The notes under the pieces: model-generated
What the model was told of the DNA's origin: nothing
Seen by the model: only the letters and a program-made list of their open reading frames with translations
Databases searched by the model: none
Shown: one piece after another, positions 4,879-5,090 of the stretch
Layout of the letters: each line of letters starts with the position of its first letter
Position numbering within the stretch: the stretch's first letter is position 1
Program-made: the position numbers and the translations under genes
NCBI GenBank assembly: GCA_003229915.1
Contig: QIGA01000214.1
Span: forward strand, 1-5,090
Direction: 5' to 3'
Length of the DNA stretch: 5,090 nucleotides
Source: Chloroflexota bacterium
Lineage (GTDB): Bacteria; Chloroflexota; Dehalococcoidia; SZUA-161

Positions 4879-5090
4879 ATGGAAATTGTATTAATTAAAT
4901 CGTATACGGAGAAGCCTTGGCGCAGTCCAGAAACCTATCAAATGATAGAAGATAGCTTGAGGGAGAAATGGCATGTTAAATCTATTAATACCAAGAATCC
5001 TGAAACTTTATATAGCTTCTTAACCAGGCTGAAGCGGGAGTGTGGCGAAAGTATTTTTGCATTTAATATAGCCGAATATCTTGATGAAAA
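4879..5090 (+). CDS. Partial gene, possible D-Ala-D-Ala ligase-like ATP-grasp protein
   Basis: An open frame starts at ATG 4879, preceded by GGAG at 4870-4873, and runs off the window after 70 residues. The start MEIVLIKSYTEKPW is a Rossmann-like first strand. A helix around residues 17-29 (ETYQMIEDSLREK) follows, and then SIFAFNIAEYLDE near the end. The FNIAE stretch resembles the FN.(V/A)EG motif in the N-terminal domain of D-alanine-D-alanine ligase-like enzymes, where it precedes the ATP-grasp fold. None of the ATP-grasp catalytic domain is in view, so the identification rests on this short similarity. Its codons are richer in A and T than those of the neighbouring cassettes, consistent with a separate origin. 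The 100-bp leader from the attC shows no clear promoter. Confidence 0.55.
   Translation, partial: MEIVLIKSYTEKPWRSPETYQMIEDSLREKWHVKSINTKNPETLYSFLTRLKRECGESIFAFNIAEYLDE

Larger units (their letters stand above)
18..5090 (+). mobile_element. Integron gene-cassette array (partial, no integrase seen)
   Basis: Four attC-like sites in the same orientation separate single-gene or single-operon units, which is the arrangement of integron gene cassettes. Taking the usual crossover after the first base of the R' GTT, the boundaries fall at 134/135, about 2836/2837, 3790/3791 and 4770/4771. That gives one toxin-antitoxin plus IS unit, two methyltransferase cassettes of 954 and 980 bp, and the start of a further cassette. 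Genes stop shortly before the next site (3644 before 3674; reconstructed end 4650 before 4686), as cassettes do. No tyrosine recombinase gene or attI is present, so whether an integrase lies elsewhere in the genome is unknown. The array call rests on site architecture and covariation read by eye. Confidence 0.85.

Overview
The window looks like a stretch of an integron gene-cassette array from an environmental bacterium. Four attC-type recombination sites (about 18-140, 2678-2842, 3674-3796 and 4686-4776) lie in the same orientation. Each has the L''/L' arms of a folded attC: two 6-bp blocks separated by one unpaired A, at 33-45/111-122, 2694-2706/2814-2825, 3690-3702/3767-3778 and 4702-4714/4747-4758. 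The arm sequences change together from site to site, while the 3' end (GCTCAAAGCCGTTA) is constant in three of the four. No integrase gene or attI is visible, so this is either the interior of a chromosomal integron or a cluster of attC sites lacking an integrase. The organism cannot be named. Base composition is moderate and one promoter is a good sigma-70 match. The long IS110 transposase and the first methyltransferase remind me of Chloroflexota or similar environmental lineages, but that is only an impression.

Layout. Bases 1-140 are the tail and attC of a cassette whose gene lies outside the window. The next cassette starts at 135 and carries its own promoter (163-190), a probable operator (175-197), a Phd/YefM-type antitoxin (263-523), a RelE/ParE-type toxin (526-825) and a terminator (950-978). 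An IS110-family element on the minus strand (about 1020-2640; ends not resolved) sits between this operon and the next attC. Its transposase is 1055-2425. Upstream of it, 2455-2606 can fold into a two-armed RNA behind a -10 box, which is a good candidate bridge (guide) RNA. The following attC (2678-2842) is divergent: the core GTT/AAC pair has become ATT/AAT, and its loop holds three short hairpins, all closed by C-GNA-G triloops.

The next cassette (2837-3790) encodes an intact class I SAM-dependent methyltransferase (2916-3644). The cassette after it (3791-4770) encodes a second, unrelated-looking SAM methyltransferase broken by an in-frame TAG at 4094-4096 and a one-base loss near 4574-4577. 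Its expected C-terminus is readable in another frame up to 4650. The last cassette (from 4771) begins a gene at 4879 that runs off the window and resembles the N-terminus of D-Ala-D-Ala ligase-like ATP-grasp proteins.

The genes do not form a pathway. They are independent cassettes whose common feature is the attC site. The toxin-antitoxin cassette has its own control signals and may stabilise the array. The methyltransferase cassettes show no convincing promoter, and the degraded second one suggests a largely silent part of the array.
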